Shown here: positions 22,277 to 31,073 of the stretch, one piece after another
Position numbering within the stretch: the stretch's first letter is position 1
Layout of the letters: each line of letters starts with the position of its first letter
Source: Candidatus Iainarchaeum sp.
GTDB lineage: Archaea; Iainarchaeota; Iainarchaeia; Iainarchaeales; UBA10191
Reading direction: 5' to 3'
Length of the DNA: 64,000 bases
Assembly: GCA_030649735.1 (NCBI GenBank)
Contig: JAUSFL010000035.1
Span: forward strand, 1 to 64,000
Notes under the pieces: generated by a model
Seen by the model: the letters and a program-made list of their open reading frames with translations, nothing else
What the model was told of the DNA's origin: nothing
Database searches by the model: none
Made by a program: the position numbers and the translations under genes

Positions 22277-22403
22277 TTTCCAAACCCTTTGTTTTAAAGA
22301 TTGAAGGCTGGAAGGTTTTTAACAAATTGCATTATAATTAATTAGCAATTGTTTTCTTGGATTTCTTTAGAGAAAAAGAGAAACAGAATAGAAAATAGCC
22401 CAA

Positions 22404-22475
22404 CTACATAATAGAAAGATAATACATAATTACTTAGAAAAGCTACATAATACACAGGATTAAGCTACATAATAG
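22404..22475 (+). repeat. Four phased TACATAAT direct repeats upstream of ftsZ
   Basis: TACATAAT occurs at 22405, 22423, 22444 and 22466, with start-to-start distances of 18, 21 and 22 nt, close to two helical turns. Three copies are extended to CTACATAATA. They lie in the 335-bp gene-free stretch between the MFS gene and ftsZ, 65-135 nt upstream of the ftsZ TATA box. The pattern suits a cooperative DNA-binding protein on one face of the helix. The rest of this stretch is AT-rich with no other feature seen. Confidence 0.7.
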
Positions 22476-22540
22476 TATATTTTTCAAACTATTTGACTAC
22501 TATTTTATTCATTGTCTTAACTGTTTTCGTTAATCGTAGA

Positions 22541-22611
22541 GTAAAGTATTTAAATAGAAAAAGCAGAAGTCTATAAATTTCATTTTTATACTACATTGGG
22601 GTGATTTTTGA
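22541..22611 (+). promoter_or_regulatory. ftsZ promoter and start signal
   Basis: GTAAAGTATTTAAATAG at 22541-22557 is a strong TATA/BRE element shared over 15 nt with the dacZ promoter. Predicted start of transcription is about 22580. The leader ends in ttggggtgatttttga before ATG 22612, the clearest Shine-Dalgarno in the window. Confidence 0.7.
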
Positions 22612-23703
22612 ATGAAATCTATTTTAGAAAGCGCAGTCACTAAAGGTGGTTCAAAAGCACGCGAAGACGATTCCAGAATTGAAGAGTTTGGAGCTCCAAA
22701 AATTATGGTTATCGGATGCGGTGGTGCAGGATGCAACACAGTTAACAGACTCGCAAACATGGGAATAAGCGGCGCTCAATTGATCGGAATTAACACAGAC
22801 AAGCAGCACTTGGCCTTGATTAACGATGAAATCACAAAGATTTTAATCGGAAAATCAGTTACAAGAGGACTCGGAGCTGGAGGATATCCAGAAATCGGAG
22901 CCAAAGCAGCAGAAGTTTCAAAGCAAGCTTTGGAAGAAGCATTAAGCGGCGTTGACATGCTCTTTATTAGCGCTGGAATGGGTGGAGGAACTGGAACAGG
23001 ATCTGCGCCAGTCGTTGCAGGAATTGCAAAAGAACAAGGGGCAATTGTTATCGGAATAGTCACATACCCTTTTGCTCTGGAAAAAGCAAGATTGATTAAA
23101 GCAGAAGAAGGACTAGACAAGCTTTTGGGATGCACTGACACTGTAATTGTCATTGACAACAACAGATTGGTCGAATTAGTGCCAAACTTGCCAATTTCTG
23201 ACGCATTCAAAGTTGCAGACGAAGTAATCGCAAGAACTGTCAGAGGAATTACTGAAACCATTACCCAGCCTTCATTAATCAACTTGGATTTTGCAGATGT
23301 CAGAAGCATCATGGGAAACCAAGGATTAAGCATGATTGCTGTTGGAGAATCAAAATCAGTAAACAAAGTCGAAGAAGTTGTCGAAGACACCTTGAAGAAC
23401 GCATTGTTGGACGTTGACATTGCAGGAGCTTCAGGAGCATTAATCCACATTACTGGCGGTCCAGAATTGACTTTGGGAGAAGCAAACGCTGTCGGCGAAA
23501 TGCTTACAGAAAACATCGACCCTAAAGCAACAGTCATTTGGGGAGCCAGAGTAGACCCGACTTTCGAAAACAAGATTGAAGTAATCGCAATCTTCACTGG
23601 AGTCCACAGCCCGTTCATCAAGAGCGGTTCAGCAAGGCAGCCACAGCAAAAGTACGGCTATACGAGCAGAGACAAAGACTTCGGAATAGACTACATCAAG
23701 TAA
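22612..23703 (+). CDS. ftsZ: Cell division protein FtsZ
   Basis: Tubulin-like GTPase that forms the division ring. Visible motifs: GCGGAGCNTVNRL (nucleotide binding), the tubulin signature GGGTGTGSAPVVA, and the T7 loop NLDFADVRSIM, which completes the GTPase site of the neighbouring subunit. A short tail ends GYTSRDKDFGIDYIK and may bind partners. Codon choice (GGA, AGA, GCA) differs from the AGC/GCC-richer neighbours, as expected for a strongly expressed gene. It stands alone with its own promoter and terminator. Confidence 0.98.
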   Translation: MKSILESAVTKGGSKAREDDSRIEEFGAPKIMVIGCGGAGCNTVNRLANMGISGAQLIGINTDKQHLALINDEITKILIGKSVTRGLGAGGYPEIGAKAAEVSKQALEEALSGVDMLFISAGMGGGTGTGSAPVVAGIAKEQGAIVIGIVTYPFALEKARLIKAEEGLDKLLGCTDTVIVIDNNRLVELVPNLPISDAFKVADEVIARTVRGITETITQPSLINLDFADVRSIMGNQGLSMIAVGESKSVNKVEEVVEDTLKNALLDVDIAGASGALIHITGGPELTLGEANAVGEMLTENIDPKATVIWGARVDPTFENKIEVIAIFTGVHSPFIKSGSARQPQQKYGYTSRDKDFGIDYIK

Positions 23704-23721
23704 TTAAGTAAAATTTCAAAA

Positions 23722-23752
23722 GGGAAAGGGAATGATTTCCCTTCCTTTTTCT
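23722..23752 (+). terminator. ftsZ terminator
   Basis: AAGGGAA-TGAT-TTCCCTT forms a 7-bp stem, extendable past a bulged A, followed by cctttttctctttctttttc. It lies about 20 nt after the ftsZ stop. Confidence 0.6.
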
Positions 23753-23827
23753 CTTTCTTTTTCTAATCATTTTTAAATTTAGGAAAGATTAAATACTGCT
23801 TCGGCTTTCTTTCTAACTGAAACAACC

Positions 23828-24781
23828 ATGCCGCAAAAGCCAATTAGAATAAGATACTCTGAAGACTTGACCCGCAAGCGAAAGCTTGCAGTTGCAAAAA
23901 AGGTTGGAAATGCATTTGCCGTGGTTGGAGACCCTAAATTTGGATTCAGCCCTAATGAGAAGCAGCAAATCAATGAGCGGCTTGGAAGATTTCAAAGAAT
24001 AAGCCTTGATAGGATGAACAAAAGGCAATTAAGCGATCATTTACGGCGTTTTGTCCAAAACCAGTCAAGGTTAACAAGCACTGCAATTCCGGAACGCGGA
24101 CTGGCCAAATTAAGCAGGCATACTATCGCAGTTGATAAGACATTGAACTTGAGAACTCTCGAAAATTTGGCAGAAAACATACTGAAAGAATCTAATTTTG
24201 GTTCTGAAATGCACAATTTTGGCGGCATTGACCCTTACGCCAAGCTTTCTGCATTGATTTGCTCAGCCGATGTAATGTACGGCCAGAAAGCCGGAGACAG
24301 AATTTTGGAAAGAATGATTTCTTCAAAAAAATTTTCCGAATTTGGCGACCTTCACTCTTATTTAGAGGCAACAACCAATGCTTTCAGGGGAAGATTGAAT
24401 GAAGGAAAAATTAAGGAATTGCTTAACAAGAGAGATGGGGGACCGCTTGAGGAAAATACCAAGGCAATTGCAATCAATGCCGCAATAATTGGGGGCTTTG
24501 ATGTTCACAAATTGTATTCTGGCAGAATACAGCCTTACCAGGAATTCTTGAACAGCATAATGCAGGGCAGGATTAGAGAAGCCTCAAAAAACCCGATTTT
24601 GGAAGCCAATAGCCCGGAAGCCCACGCCAGTTCTGTATTATTGAAGCAATCAATTCTGATGGAAGAACAGCTAAAAGGAATGGGCCTTGAAGGAGTTTCA
24701 ATGATGCAGCGTTCTATTAGGGGCCTGATGGTAATGTCTATTTTGGAAGGCGGCAGCGAAAGCAAGCGCAAAATAATTTGA
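23828..24781 (+). CDS. Unknown soluble protein
   Basis: A 317-residue, mostly helical and basic protein without membrane segments. No family recognised. Recognisable segments are a basic N-terminus (RIRYSEDLTRKRKLAVAKKVG) and a C-terminal helical part with Met-rich stretches (MEEQLKGMGLEGVSMMQRSIRGLMVMSI). TATA-like agattaaatac lies at about 23786. The gene stands alone downstream of the ftsZ terminator. Confidence 0.65.
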   Translation: MPQKPIRIRYSEDLTRKRKLAVAKKVGNAFAVVGDPKFGFSPNEKQQINERLGRFQRISLDRMNKRQLSDHLRRFVQNQSRLTSTAIPERGLAKLSRHTIAVDKTLNLRTLENLAENILKESNFGSEMHNFGGIDPYAKLSALICSADVMYGQKAGDRILERMISSKKFSEFGDLHSYLEATTNAFRGRLNEGKIKELLNKRDGGPLEENTKAIAINAAIIGGFDVHKLYSGRIQPYQEFLNSIMQGRIREASKNPILEANSPEAHASSVLLKQSILMEEQLKGMGLEGVSMMQRSIRGLMVMSILEGGSESKRKII

Positions 24782-24847
24782 ATATTCTATTTCTCGCAAA
24801 CCAATTTCTTCATCACTTTAATATACCTTTTACTGCTTCAATAATTC

Positions 24848-25429
24848 ATGTTCGGCCTTGAATTGACAATTCCACTCCTTGGATTGATTGTTTTCTTAGT
24901 GAATGTAATTCCTGCATTCATGCCCCCAACCTGGATTGTGCTTGCTTATTTTTACATCACTAAAGGCGGTGATCCGTTAATGCTTGCCGTTTTTGGCGCT
25001 TTGTTCTCCACATTAGGGCGTTTGGTGCTTGCAAAATGGTCTGGGCCATTAGTTTCAAGGCTTTTGACAAAGCCGATGAAAAAGAACGCGGAGTTCGCGC
25101 ATGAAAAGTTTTCAAAGAATCCTTTCGCGAGCTTTTTTTTCACTTTCCTTTATGCCTTGAGCCCTTTCCCAAGCAATGCAATTTTCATGATTGCGGGAAC
25201 AGCAAAAATCCGCCTTGTTCCAATAGTTTTCGGATTTTTCATTGGCAGAATAATCTCTTATTTTGCGCTATTGCACCTTTCATTGTTTGCTGTCGGCTTT
25301 GTAAATTCCGGCCTTTCTTTTGAGGATCCCTTGGTTTGGGCAATTGACATTCTTGGAATTATCCTTACAATCGCGTTTTTCATGATTGACTGGACAAAGT
25401 TTCTGGGGAAAGAGGACAGCAAGAAATGA
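24848..25429 (+). CDS. Polytopic membrane protein, VTT/DedA-like
   Basis: About five transmembrane helices. The segment FFFTFLYALSPFPSNAIFMIAGTAKIRLVPIVFGFFIGRIISYF resembles the re-entrant and helix region of VTT (SNARE-associated/DedA) proteins, which act in lipid scrambling or transport. Assignment is by pattern only. A TATA box (ctttaatatacc) near 24815-24830 supports its start. GT2 follows after 36 nt. Confidence 0.6.
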   Translation: MFGLELTIPLLGLIVFLVNVIPAFMPPTWIVLAYFYITKGGDPLMLAVFGALFSTLGRLVLAKWSGPLVSRLLTKPMKKNAEFAHEKFSKNPFASFFFTFLYALSPFPSNAIFMIAGTAKIRLVPIVFGFFIGRIISYFALLHLSLFAVGFVNSGLSFEDPLVWAIDILGIILTIAFFMIDWTKFLGKEDSKK

Positions 25430-25465
25430 AAAGCAATATTAATCCTAAATTGCATTAATTCTTTG

Positions 25466-26176
25466 ATGAGCAATTTTGGAAAGCCAGTAATCATAATTCC
25501 CGCATTTGACGAGGCAGAATTCATTGGCAGGACTTTAGGCTTGGTTCATGGTTCTGGCGTTGACGCCAATGTTTTGGTAGTTGATGACGGCTCCAAAGAC
25601 AAAACTGCAGAAATTGCGGCAGCCAAGGGCGTTAAAGTTTTGAGAATTCCTGAAAACTTCGGAAAGGCTTTCGCTTTTATTTCTGGCGTGAAAAAGGCAG
25701 TTCAGTCAAGGCCGATTGCAATAGTCTCGCTTGACGCAGACATGCTTAAGGCCACTGCGGCAGGCCTTAATGAATTAATCCAGCACGCGTCCAATGCAAC
25801 TTTGAAGAAAACCAGCGCAATGTTTGTGACTAGCGTGCGTGAAGGAGGCCCTGACGGCTATTGCTTTAGCCAGTCTTCTGGAATGCGAAGCTTTTCCCTG
25901 CCAGCGGTTGAAAAGCTTTCAAAATTAAGAATTGGCAGGTTTAAGACAAAATATGTTGGTTATGGCCTGGAAAAATTCTTGAACTTCTATTTTGGCAATG
26001 AATCCAAAGAGCTTTTCCTGTCTCGCGAGTTTCACGCGGCTGGCGCGCACAGAAAAGGCGCTTTAAGGCAGGATGTCGAAAGAGGCAATACTTCAAGGAG
26101 AATTGAAAAGCTTTCAGCGTTTCTGAACTTGCGAGAGCGAAAGAAAATCATCCGCAGGCAAAACTTTCCAAAATAG
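25466..26176 (+). CDS. Glycosyltransferase family 2
   Basis: GT-A fold sugar transferase: VIIIPAFDEAEFIGRTL, then VVDDGSKDKTAEIA for the nucleotide sugar and SLDADM as the metal-binding DxD. The C-terminal part (GYGLEKFLNFYFGN, ERKKIIRRQNFPK) has no membrane helix, so it may act as a soluble dolichol-phosphate-sugar or glycan transferase. ATG 25466 is preferred over the track's TTG at 25463. Confidence 0.85.
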   Translation: MSNFGKPVIIIPAFDEAEFIGRTLGLVHGSGVDANVLVVDDGSKDKTAEIAAAKGVKVLRIPENFGKAFAFISGVKKAVQSRPIAIVSLDADMLKATAAGLNELIQHASNATLKKTSAMFVTSVREGGPDGYCFSQSSGMRSFSLPAVEKLSKLRIGRFKTKYVGYGLEKFLNFYFGNESKELFLSREFHAAGAHRKGALRQDVERGNTSRRIEKLSAFLNLRERKKIIRRQNFPK

Positions 26177-26193
26177 CTGCCGGGTGTTTTGTA

Positions 26194-27174
26194 ATGAAAA
26201 CCAAAATTCTGAAGCCTTCAGCAAAAAGCATTTCTCAAGCCGCAAAAATCCTTTGCGCTGGGGGATTGGTTGCTTTTCCTACTGAAACAGTTTATGGCCT
26301 TGGCGCCAATGCCTTGAATGCAAAAGCAGTCAGCAAAATTTTCAAGGCAAAAGGCCGCCCTTCAGACAACCCGCTAATAGTCCATGTTTCTTCAATCGAG
26401 CAAGTGCCTTCGTTAGTCAAGAAAATTCCAAACAACGCGAAAGTTTTAATGAACAAGTTTTGGCCGGGGCCTTTGACTTTAGTGCTTTCAAAGTCTCCCG
26501 AAATTCCAAAAATAGTTACTGCTGGCCTTGACAGCGTTGCAATTCGAATGCCAGCCCATAAAGTGGCTCTTGAATTAATTCGCGCGGTTGGATTTCCATT
26601 GGCTGCGCCAAGCGCCAATCTTTCCACCACTCCGTCGCCAACAAATGCCTTGCATGTTTTTGAAGACTTGCACGATAGAATTTCATTAATCCTTGATGGT
26701 GGTAGCGTTAGAATTGGCGTTGAATCAACTGTTTTAGACCTTACTGGAAGAACTCCGACAATTTTAAGGCCTGGAGCAGTTACTTTAGAGCAATTGCGCA
26801 AAGTTTTAGGAAAAGTCAAAGTTCACAAGGCGGTTCACGGCGTGAAAAGCAAAGTCGCAAAAGTAAAATCTCCAGGCTTGAAGCACAAGCACTATTCTCC
26901 AAAAGCAAAAGTCTTGCTTTTCACTGGCGCGCGCGCAAAAGCCTTGGCAAAAATACGTAAGGAAAAATCAGCTTTGGAAAAGCAAGGCTTTAAGGCTGGA
27001 ATTATTTCAATTTCAAGCCCAAAGGCTTTGGCAAAGAGCGTTTTCAAAAAATTCCGCGAGTTTGATACTCAAGGCGTCCACTTCATTCTTGTTGCCGGGG
27101 TTGAAGAAAAAGGAATTGGCTTTGCTGTAATGAATAGGCTGAAAAGGGCTGCATCTAAAGAAATCAAGGCTTAA
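26194..27174 (+). CDS. sua5: Threonylcarbamoyl-AMP synthase (Sua5/YrdC)
   Basis: Makes threonylcarbamoyl-AMP from Thr, bicarbonate and ATP for the t6A37 modification of ANN-decoding tRNAs. The YrdC domain shows GGLVAFPTETVYGLGANAL, KGRPSDNPLIVHV, and SAPSANLSTTPSPT. The linker SPGLKHKHYSPKA and the C-terminal Rossmann-like domain identify the long Sua5 form rather than the short TsaC. Shine-Dalgarno gggtgttttgta precedes ATG. Confidence 0.95.
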   Translation: MKTKILKPSAKSISQAAKILCAGGLVAFPTETVYGLGANALNAKAVSKIFKAKGRPSDNPLIVHVSSIEQVPSLVKKIPNNAKVLMNKFWPGPLTLVLSKSPEIPKIVTAGLDSVAIRMPAHKVALELIRAVGFPLAAPSANLSTTPSPTNALHVFEDLHDRISLILDGGSVRIGVESTVLDLTGRTPTILRPGAVTLEQLRKVLGKVKVHKAVHGVKSKVAKVKSPGLKHKHYSPKAKVLLFTGARAKALAKIRKEKSALEKQGFKAGIISISSPKALAKSVFKKFREFDTQGVHFILVAGVEEKGIGFAVMNRLKRAASKEIKA

Positions 27175-27175
27175 T

Positions 27176-27574
27176 TTAATGGAATCTTTTGTCTTTAATT
27201 GCTTTGGCATTGATTAGTTTTTGCAATAATATTTCCACTGACTGGTCAATGACTGCCTTTTGGTTCACGTCAGTGAATTGCTCGAATTCTTCGTCTGAAG
27301 ACTCGCCAAGCTCAGCGTACAATTGGCTTAATGATTTCTTGTACTTTTTCGTGAAATCCTTCAGTTCTTTGAATTCCGGGACTTTTTTAATGTAAGTAAG
27401 CAGGTATTGCGTGATTTCTTCCTTGTCTCCAGGGTCTATTTTGCCGTCTGCAAGGCTTTTGAGCATTTTGTCCCATTCTTGAGGGTTTGACTGCAGTTCT
27501 GAAATTTTCATCCACAAATTGAATGAAATCCTTGCCTGCTCTTTCACTATTTTCCTGAAGGCTTCAAATTCCAT
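27176..27574 (-). CDS. Unknown helical protein
   Basis: About 132 residues, all helical by composition and strongly charged (FTKKYKKSLSQLYAELGESSDEEFEQF). No recognised family, no membrane segment. The third in-frame start (ATG 27574, MEFEAFRKIV) looks better than the track's 27583. Encoded 30 nt downstream of the DHH phosphoesterase gene in the same direction, so probably cotranscribed with it. Confidence 0.6.
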   Translation of the reverse strand: MEFEAFRKIVKEQARISFNLWMKISELQSNPQEWDKMLKSLADGKIDPGDKEEITQYLLTYIKKVPEFKELKDFTKKYKKSLSQLYAELGESSDEEFEQFTDVNQKAVIDQSVEILLQKLINAKAIKDKRFH

Positions 27575-27603
27575 GCTATCCAAAGAATTAGAATTTACTG
27601 GTA

Positions 27604-28695
27604 TTAATACTTTTTCTTTCTGGCTGCGGCATATTTTCTTTCAAGGATTTCCAGCACGTTTTGCCTGAATTTTTGCAAGTCTTGCGCGCGGATTTTCCCG
27701 CCAGCTGCAGGAGCATGGCCCCCGGCTGTTCCGCCATTCAAGTTTTTCACTGCTTCTTCCAAAAGGTCATTGACTGCGACTTTCCTGTCCTGCCTTCTTG
27801 AAGAAAAGCTTATTCCATTGTCTGCGTTTTGAGCAATTATCAAAGTCGTGTTTTTTGCCTTGTCCGAAATCCGGTTTATCAAGGCAGAGGCTGAAGTGTG
27901 GTTTTCTTCCGAAAAGTAAAAGCAGTACTCTAGCCCTGGAAAGCATTCGGCGTTTTTCCAGAACGCCTTTTCGCCCTTGTCCAGTATTTTCTCATACTTT
28001 TTGTTGTACTTAAAAAACGCGTTCAAGGCTGTTTTTGGCTCTGTTGAAAGCAGGTTGTTGAAGCAGTCAGGAATTCTTGGAAAATCCAGTATTCTAACAG
28101 CAGTCAGTGTCTCGTTCAATTGCTCAAGTTTTGCCTTTGAAGGATTATGATTCAAGTGCGCTTCCAGAAAGTCAGGCCAATCTTTCTCTGCCTTGTCTCC
28201 AAACAAGCCCACGATTGCAATCCATTCGCTTCCTTTCAAACTCGCATGCCTTGAAAACAAGTCAAAGCACAATTTTGCAGAACAGTAAGAGCTTGATTCT
28301 TTTTTTGAAAAAAACTGCGGCTTTACCAAAACACTGCCTTTTGGAAGCTTTCCGTAAACCTTGTGGTGGTCAATGTTCAGTATTTTCGCGAATTTTGCAA
28401 TCTTTTTCGCAAAAAGCAGGCGGCTTTCCTGGTCTAAAGAAATGTCAGTGCAAATGAACTTGTTGATTTTCTTTTTCTTTAATTCTTTTACTGTCTCTTC
28501 GCTTATTGGAGCGCTTCTTTTCGGGGCAAAAAGCACTAGTTCGGGAAATTTTCCAGTAATTTGGTACAATGCCTTGAAGACAAGCACGCCGGCAGTAATT
28601 CCGTCAGTGTCATTGTCTGTCAAAATTCCCACGCGGTCTTTTGATGAAAGGCTTTTTACGTAATTGTCGAATTCTTGAAGAATTTTTGCGGGCAT
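27604..28695 (-). CDS. DHH-family phosphoesterase, RecJ-like
   Basis: The DHH superfamily motifs are present in order: GILTDNDTDGITAG (DxD), CTDIS, LNIDHHKVYG (DHH), and the C-terminal DHHA1 motif GGTAGGHAPAAGGKI. Members are Mn2+-dependent nucleases or phosphatases acting on single-stranded nucleic acids or nanoRNA; in archaea RecJ-like proteins can accompany the replisome. At 363 residues it lacks the additional OB domain of bacterial RecJ. Specific substrate not determined. Confidence 0.87.
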   Translation of the reverse strand: MPAKILQEFDNYVKSLSSKDRVGILTDNDTDGITAGVLVFKALYQITGKFPELVLFAPKRSAPISEETVKELKKKKINKFICTDISLDQESRLLFAKKIAKFAKILNIDHHKVYGKLPKGSVLVKPQFFSKKESSSYCSAKLCFDLFSRHASLKGSEWIAIVGLFGDKAEKDWPDFLEAHLNHNPSKAKLEQLNETLTAVRILDFPRIPDCFNNLLSTEPKTALNAFFKYNKKYEKILDKGEKAFWKNAECFPGLEYCFYFSEENHTSASALINRISDKAKNTTLIIAQNADNGISFSSRRQDRKVAVNDLLEEAVKNLNGGTAGGHAPAAGGKIRAQDLQKFRQNVLEILERKYAAARKKKY

Positions 28696-28715
28696 TGCTT
28701 GTTTGAAAGACCAAA

Positions 28716-28744
28716 AAGATTAAAATAACAAAACACTTAATCTT
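28716..28744. promoter_or_regulatory. Inverted repeat in divergent promoter region
   Basis: AAGATTAA-N13-TTAATCTT is a perfect 8-bp inverted repeat between the DHH gene and the NIF3-like gene, which point away from each other. It may be an operator or simply two mirrored AT-rich promoter elements. Confidence 0.4.
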
Positions 28745-28759
28745 AGAAGGTGTTTTGGA

Positions 28760-29719
28760 ATGAAGTTGAAGGAAATCCATGAATTCTTTGTCAGTGAAGG
28801 AAAAAAGGCAGACCCGCGCGGCCTTGAAGCCATTGAAAAGCTTTTGAAAAAGCGCGCTGACGCTTTCAAGGAATTAAAGGAAGACGAGAAGGAAGAATTT
28901 GACAAAGAAGCATTGTGGAATCCTTACGCCGACTGCCGCATTTACCACGGGGCTGGAACTGAAGAAATCTCTTCAATAATGGTCGGCATTGACATGGAAG
29001 GCCAGGAACTCTTGCTTGCAAACGAGCTCAAAAAAAACGGCAAAAAAATAGACCTTGTCTTGGCGCATCATCCTGAAGGAAAAGCCCTTGCAGGATTGTA
29101 TGCAGTAATGGACTTGCAGGAAGACATTTTGCACAATTATGGAGTTCCAATAAACGTTGCCGAAGGCCTAATGGGTGAAAGAATCCGTGAAGTGGAAAGA
29201 GGCCTTTCGCCAATAAACCACAATCGTTCTGTGGATTTTGCGCGCTTGCTTAACATTCCATTCATGAACACTCACACGACTGCCGACAATCATGTTCAAA
29301 AATTCCTTTTGGAACTGGTTGAGGAAAAAAAGCCGGAAACCTTGCGCGACTTGCTGAAGCTTTTGAAAACGCTTCCAGAATACAAGAGCGCGATAAAAAT
29401 TGACGCCGGCCCAAAGATTTTTGCTGGCACTCCTGACAACCGCTGCGGAAAAATAGTCGTTGACATGACTGGCGGAACAGAAGGCCATGAAAAAAACTAT
29501 GAGGCCTTGGGAAAAGCCGGCGTTGGCACAATTCTTGCAATGCATGTCGGAAAGGAAATGCGCAAAAGCGCCGAGGAAAACAAGGTAAACCTTGTTGTTG
29601 CAGGCCACATTGCCTCTGACAATTTGGGAGTGAACTTGCTTTTGGACAAGCTTGAAAAAAAGCAAAAGCTAGATGTCACTGAATGCTCCGGATTTTTGAG
29701 AGTGAAAAGGAACAAATGA
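28760..29719 (+). CDS. NIF3-like metal-binding protein
   Basis: Features like those of the NIF3 family are LVLAHHPEGKALAGLYAV (metal-binding His pair), PFMNTHTTADNHVQKFL, and near the end VVAGHIASDNLGVNLLLD, where the family has its second His/Glu metal site. NIF3 proteins form ring-shaped oligomers with a dinuclear metal centre; physiological function is unsettled. An N-terminal helical extension of about 60 residues is present. Its TGA overlaps the ATG of the next gene (ATGA), so the peptidase is coupled to it. Shine-Dalgarno aaggtgttttgga. Confidence 0.7.
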   Translation: MKLKEIHEFFVSEGKKADPRGLEAIEKLLKKRADAFKELKEDEKEEFDKEALWNPYADCRIYHGAGTEEISSIMVGIDMEGQELLLANELKKNGKKIDLVLAHHPEGKALAGLYAVMDLQEDILHNYGVPINVAEGLMGERIREVERGLSPINHNRSVDFARLLNIPFMNTHTTADNHVQKFLLELVEEKKPETLRDLLKLLKTLPEYKSAIKIDAGPKIFAGTPDNRCGKIVVDMTGGTEGHEKNYEALGKAGVGTILAMHVGKEMRKSAEENKVNLVVAGHIASDNLGVNLLLDKLEKKQKLDVTECSGFLRVKRNK

Positions 29720-30792
29720 CTTCTTTAGAGTTTAAAGCGCGCATTGACAGTTTTTTCAAGGAATCCAAGGCCGACAGCCTATTGCTTAGGAGCTTTCCCC
29801 GCTTTAGCGACCCAAACTTTCAATATTTTGCGGGAATGCAAAAAAGCGATTGCTTCTTTTGCGCTAAGAAAGGCAAAAAGCCTGTTTTGCTTGCAAACAA
29901 TCTGGAGTTTGGAAACATTTCCCAGCTTGCCGAATTTGACGTGCGTTCTTTCAATTCAGAAAAAGAATTGGTTGCACAGCTCAAGAAAAGCCTTGGAAAG
30001 AAAATTGCGCTGAATTTTGCGAATTATCCAGTAAAAAACTACCAAAGCCTGCAAAAAATCCTTAAGGGAAGAAAGTTTTCTGACGCTTTCGAAAGCCTTG
30101 CAAGAATCCGCTCTAAAAAATCTTCGCTTGAACTTTCAAAAATAAGGGAAGCATGCAAGGTTTCTGAAATGGCCGCTGATTATTTGGAAAACTTTTTCAG
30201 GCAAGGCATGACTGAATTGGAAGTTTCTGAAAAGCTCAAGGAATTCTTTAAAAGAATGAGCTGCCAAAGCGCTTTTGAGCCAATTGTAGCATTTGGGGAA
30301 AACTCGCGCGTTCCGCACCACGAGTGCTCGCGCAAGAGAATTGAAGGAAACAGTTTTTTGCTTTTGGATTTTGGGGCAAAATTTGAAGGTTATTGCTCTG
30401 ACATTTCAAGGACTTTTTTTGTAGGCAAGCCATCGCTTGACCAGCGCGACAAATACTACAGTGTTTTTGAAGCCAAAAAAATTGCTGAAAAGCACTTGAT
30501 TGTCGGAGAAAGCGCCGCAAAAATTGCAGTCGAAGTCGACGGTTTTTTGAAAAAGCGCTTGGGGCAGGAATTGCCGCACGCTTTAGGCCATGGAATTGGG
30601 CTTGAAGAGCATGATTCTCCTTCAGGATTCTCAAAATTCGCGAAATGGAAGATTGAGGAAGGCCAATGCTTGGCAATCGAGCCTGCGTTTTACGGCAAAG
30701 AATTCGGAATCCGCATAGAAGACAATTGCTACATTGGAGCGCAAGGCGCAAAAATGCTTACCGCAGCCCCAAAAGAGCTTTTAATTCTTTGA
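29716..30792 (+). CDS. Xaa-Pro dipeptidase-like M24 metallopeptidase
   Basis: Pita-bread peptidase with a creatinase-type N-terminal domain (about 1-130) and a catalytic domain whose five metal ligands are visible: LLLDFGAKFEGYCSDISRTF (two Asp), ALGHGIGLEEHD (His), CLAIEPAFY (Glu) and GIRIEDN (Glu). It likely cleaves X-Pro dipeptides or N-terminal X-Pro bonds in the cytoplasm. Start ATG 29716 overlaps the preceding stop; the track's 29683 start would overlap more. Confidence 0.9.
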   Translation: MTSLEFKARIDSFFKESKADSLLLRSFPRFSDPNFQYFAGMQKSDCFFCAKKGKKPVLLANNLEFGNISQLAEFDVRSFNSEKELVAQLKKSLGKKIALNFANYPVKNYQSLQKILKGRKFSDAFESLARIRSKKSSLELSKIREACKVSEMAADYLENFFRQGMTELEVSEKLKEFFKRMSCQSAFEPIVAFGENSRVPHHECSRKRIEGNSFLLLDFGAKFEGYCSDISRTFFVGKPSLDQRDKYYSVFEAKKIAEKHLIVGESAAKIAVEVDGFLKKRLGQELPHALGHGIGLEEHDSPSGFSKFAKWKIEEGQCLAIEPAFYGKEFGIRIEDNCYIGAQGAKMLTAAPKELLIL

Positions 30793-31032
30793 AGATTTCT
30801 TCTTTTCAGCCAGGCTCCAGACCAGGTAAACAATTATTGCGCCAGCAAGCCCCGCAGCCAATGGCACTGGGTCAGCCATGTGTGCATAGAATACTGGGTA
30901 ATATCCGCAAATGGAGTCAGTGTTTGGACTACAATTTAGTTTGGTGATAACTCTTGATGAAAGAAAAGTGTCTACTATAAAGAAAGCAATTACTGAAAAC
31001 AGCACTTTTAACTTTGAAGGTTTGAAATTCAC
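30781..31032 (-). CDS. Small membrane protein with two helices
   Basis: 83 residues with helices at about 9-28 (VLFSVIAFFIVDTFLSS) and 56-76 (PLAAGLAGAIIVYLVWSLAE), and a loop holding two cysteines between them. Overlaps the convergent peptidase 3' end by 12 nt. A TATA-like element lies about 25 nt upstream. No family recognised. Confidence 0.6.
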   Translation of the reverse strand: MNFKPSKLKVLFSVIAFFIVDTFLSSRVITKLNCSPNTDSICGYYPVFYAHMADPVPLAAGLAGAIIVYLVWSLAEKKKSSKN

Positions 31033-31073
31033 AAAATAATCAAGAGTTTTTCATTAATAAAGATTTGCATCTG

